Positions 30,399-32,195 of a stretch of DNA of 32,195 nt are shown here, in pieces (the stretch's first letter is position 1; the number at the start of each line of letters is the position of its first letter). The DNA is from Cryptosporangium minutisporangium (lineage in GTDB: Bacteria; Actinomycetota; Actinomycetes; Mycobacteriales; Cryptosporangiaceae): assembly GCF_039536245.1 (NCBI RefSeq), contig NZ_BAAAYN010000028.1:60381-92575 (forward strand), read 5' to 3'. The translations under genes and the position numbers were made by a program. The notes beneath the pieces were generated by a model. That model was not told the DNA's origin and made no database searches. It saw nothing but the letters and a program-made list of their open reading frames with translations.

Positions 30399-30969
30399 CT
30401 CAAGCACTTCCATTCCCTCGGTGGACATCTAAAGAACATCTGGGAACGACGAAGGACACGTCGCGGATAGCATCCGCGCAGACGCGGACCCCATAAACGC
30501 TCGTGCCCCCTAGTCGCGGCGATTCCGATCCGACTCATCAACGACTAGCGCGGAGGAGCGGGGATTCGCTGCTGAGGCCAGACCATACGTTAACAATGCG
30601 ATGTCACGCCATAGCTATGCGAATGTTGTGAGCGAGATTTAAGAGGCGCGACGGACCGCTGGTTAAGGTGGGTTCGGGCAACCTTTAGGCCTGCTCTGGC
30701 AACCACTCGGCACCCCTCGGCAGTCGCCGCACCTCGGCCCGACGGCCGGTGACGTGGATAACACCTGGTCAGGGCCGCGAACGGCGATCACGGACCGCTT
30801 CCCTCGCACCTCTCGGCCACGGCGTAGTCATACCGCGACCAACCTGGACGGAGACGCGGAAAGGTTGACCCGGCGTTGACCGATCGGTGGATCACCTCGG
30901 GGGTACGAAGGCCGCGGGCCGCCCCCTCCGATGGAGAGAGCGGCCCGCGTCCTACGGAGCGAGGTGCCG
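30399..30969. other. Intergenic region between the LPXTG gene and prfB
   Basis: About 570 nt with no convincing gene. It includes the inverted repeat CGCGGAT-AGC-ATCCGCG (30462-30478) in the leader of the LPXTG gene, a short AT-rich zone (30580-30655) with the palindrome CATAGCTATG near 30610, and the prfB terminator. The regulator and exact promoter are not visible. Confidence 0.4.
30913..30949 (-). terminator. Hairpin after prfB
   Basis: CGCGGGCCGC (30913-30922) pairs exactly with GCGGCCCGCG (30940-30949); an inner CTCC/GGAG can extend the fold. It starts 21 nt after the prfB stop. It lacks a U-tract, as is common in high-GC actinobacteria. Confidence 0.65.
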
Positions 30970-32085
30970 TCAGGAGACGGCGGCCTCCTGCTGCTTGCGC
31001 CAGCGGATGCCGGCCTCGATGAACCCGTCGATGTCGCCGTCGAAGACCGCCTGCGGGTTTCCGACCTCGTGGTCGGTCCGCAGGTCCTTCACCATCTGGT
31101 ACGGGTGGACGACGTAGGAGCGCATTTGGTTGCCCCAGGAGTTGCCACCATCGCCGCGCAGCGCGTCCATCTCGGCCTTCTGCTCGACGCGTCGCCGCTC
31201 GAGCAGCCGCGCCTGCAGCACCCGCATCGCGGCCGCCCGGTTCTGGATCTGCGACTTCTCGTTCTGGCAGGACACCACGATGCCGGTCGGGATGTGCGTG
31301 ATGCGCACCGCGGAGTCGGTGGTGTTGACGCTCTGCCCGCCGGGCCCGGAGGAGCGGAACACGTCGATCCGGATGTCGTTCTCCGGGATGTCGACGTGGT
31401 CGTTCTGCTCGACGACCGGCAGCACCTCGACGCCGGCGAACGACGTCTGGCGGCGGCCCTGGTTGTCGTAGGGGCTGATCCGCACCAGGCGGTGCGTGCC
31501 CTGCTCCACCGAGAGGGTGCCGTAGGCGTACGGAGCCCGGACCGTGAACGTCGCGGACTTGATCCCGGCCTCTTCGGCGTAGGAGGTGTCGTAGACCTCG
31601 GTGCCGTAGTGGTGGCGCTCCGCCCAGCGGAGGTACATCCGCAGCAGCATCTCCGCGAAGTCGGCCGCGTCGACGCCGCCGGCCTCGGCCCGGATCGTGA
31701 TCAGCGCCTCGCGCTGGTCGTACTCGCCGGAGAGGAGCGTCCGTACCTCGAGCTCCTCGATCATCGTGCGGAGGGCGGCCAGCTCGGTCGCGACCTCCTG
31801 GACCGACCCGGAATCGTCCTCGTCCTCGGCCATCTCCAGCAGGAGTTGGGCGTCGTCCAGCCGTTGCCGCAGTCCCTGGACCTTGTTGAGCTCGCCCTGG
31901 ACGAACGAGAGGCGGGAGGTGAGTTGCTGCGCCCGTTCCTGGTCGTCCCAGAGATCCGGAGCAGCGGCCGCCTCGTTCAGCTCAGCCAGTTCACGCCGGA
32001 GCTTGTCGAGGTCGAGCACACTCTCGACCGAGGAAAGGGTCGTGTCGAGAGCCTTGAGCTCTTCGTGAAGGTCGACGGCAGCCAC
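30970..32085 (-). CDS. prfB: Peptide chain release factor 2
   Basis: This 371-residue RF2 has the class I release-factor features: the GGQ catalytic loop (249-251, in [21 protein letters not shown]), the codon-reading tripeptide position SPY (204-206, in [17 protein letters not shown]), and a C-terminal helix region. It reads UGA and UAA stops. Phe is usual in the tripeptide (SPF); here Tyr is present. The frame is continuous, so the programmed frameshift known from E. coli prfB is absent, as in other actinobacteria. The start is GTG 32083-32085, and a TAGGCT -10 lies 8 nt upstream, so a leaderless mRNA is likely. Confidence 0.96.
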   Translation of the reverse strand: MAAVDLHEELKALDTTLSSVESVLDLDKLRRELAELNEAAAAPDLWDDQERAQQLTSRLSFVQGELNKVQGLRQRLDDAQLLLEMAEDEDDSGSVQEVATELAALRTMIEELEVRTLLSGEYDQREALITIRAEAGGVDAADFAEMLLRMYLRWAERHHYGTEVYDTSYAEEAGIKSATFTVRAPYAYGTLSVEQGTHRLVRISPYDNQGRRQTSFAGVEVLPVVEQNDHVDIPENDIRIDVFRSSGPGGQSVNTTDSAVRITHIPTGIVVSCQNEKSQIQNRAAAMRVLQARLLERRRVEQKAEMDALRGDGGNSWGNQMRSYVVHPYQMVKDLRTDHEVGNPQAVFDGDIDGFIEAGIRWRKQQEAAVS

Positions 32086-32093
32086 AGCAAACC

Positions 32094-32099
32094 AGCCTA
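32094..32099 (-). promoter_or_regulatory. -10 element of prfB (leaderless type)
   Basis: TAGGCT ends 8 nt before the prfB GTG. No ribosome-binding site intervenes. No -35 was recognised in the short upstream sequence left in the window. Confidence 0.4.
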
Positions 32100-32195
32100 C
32101 GCGGTCCGACGCCCCGCCCGCTTCACCGCCGCGTCCCCAGCCCGCTTCCCGGGCTCACACAGCCGACGGCCACCCACGCTCTGGACCCAGCCAGC

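Noticed and set aside
1-32195. CRISPR arrays, insertion sequences, rRNA genes, restriction or toxin-antitoxin systems
   Set aside because: No regular spaced repeats, transposase motifs, rRNA segments or paired toxin/antitoxin-like frames were seen.

Overview
The window is high-GC DNA from an actinobacterium. Supporting signs are frequent GTG starts, an M. tuberculosis-like tmRNA tag (ADVNQRELALAA), an uninterrupted prfB with no frameshift site, an LPXTG surface protein, and several genes that appear to be leaderless. The exact genus cannot be fixed from sequence alone; a Frankiales, Cryptosporangium or Micromonospora-like organism is only a guess.

Left part (1-19.39 kb) is accessory DNA ending at a tRNA-Ala gene. 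It opens with a copper-resistance cluster: a His-rich CopB-like ATPase running off the left edge, the CsoR repressor, and, divergently, a CopZ-like chaperone, a secreted His-rich protein and a CopA ATPase. CsoR-type operators lie at three promoters. Next come regulator/effector pairs: TetR with a small membrane protein and a DUF2269-like membrane protein; AraC with a DHA2-type MFS pump; a second MFS pump with its TetR, divergent from an alpha/beta hydrolase across two matching operators. A small His-rich protein and a divergent CutA-like protein follow. From 13.2 to 16.35 kb the DNA is decaying: an MFS remnant, a broken MFS gene at the end of a MarR-lipoprotein operon, and fragments of DUF305, ArsC and an ArsR-ArsC fusion. 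An apparent operon of a degenerate methyltransferase-like protein, a 117-residue protein and a large serine recombinase ends in the tRNA-Ala gene. This fits an element integrated at the tRNA 3' end, with its other end outside the window or not recognised.

Right part (19.4-32.2 kb) looks like core chromosome: yqgE, a CsbD-like protein, an MTA/purine phosphorylase, a strange tRNA-like gene, a MarR regulator, tmRNA (ssrA) with smpB beside it, a GntR regulator overlapping deoC, a WYL regulator, a coiled-coil M23 peptidase with ftsX and ftsE (cell-division peptidoglycan hydrolysis module), an LPXTG surface protein and prfB. Trans-translation (ssrA, smpB) and termination (prfB) genes therefore sit in the same neighbourhood as the FtsEX module.

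The items most worth a second look are the tRNA-like gene with a self-complementary anticodon arm, the methyltransferase-like protein and its 117-residue partner next to the recombinase, the decayed arsenic/DUF305 locus, and the repeated -10 element placed 6-8 nt before start codons.
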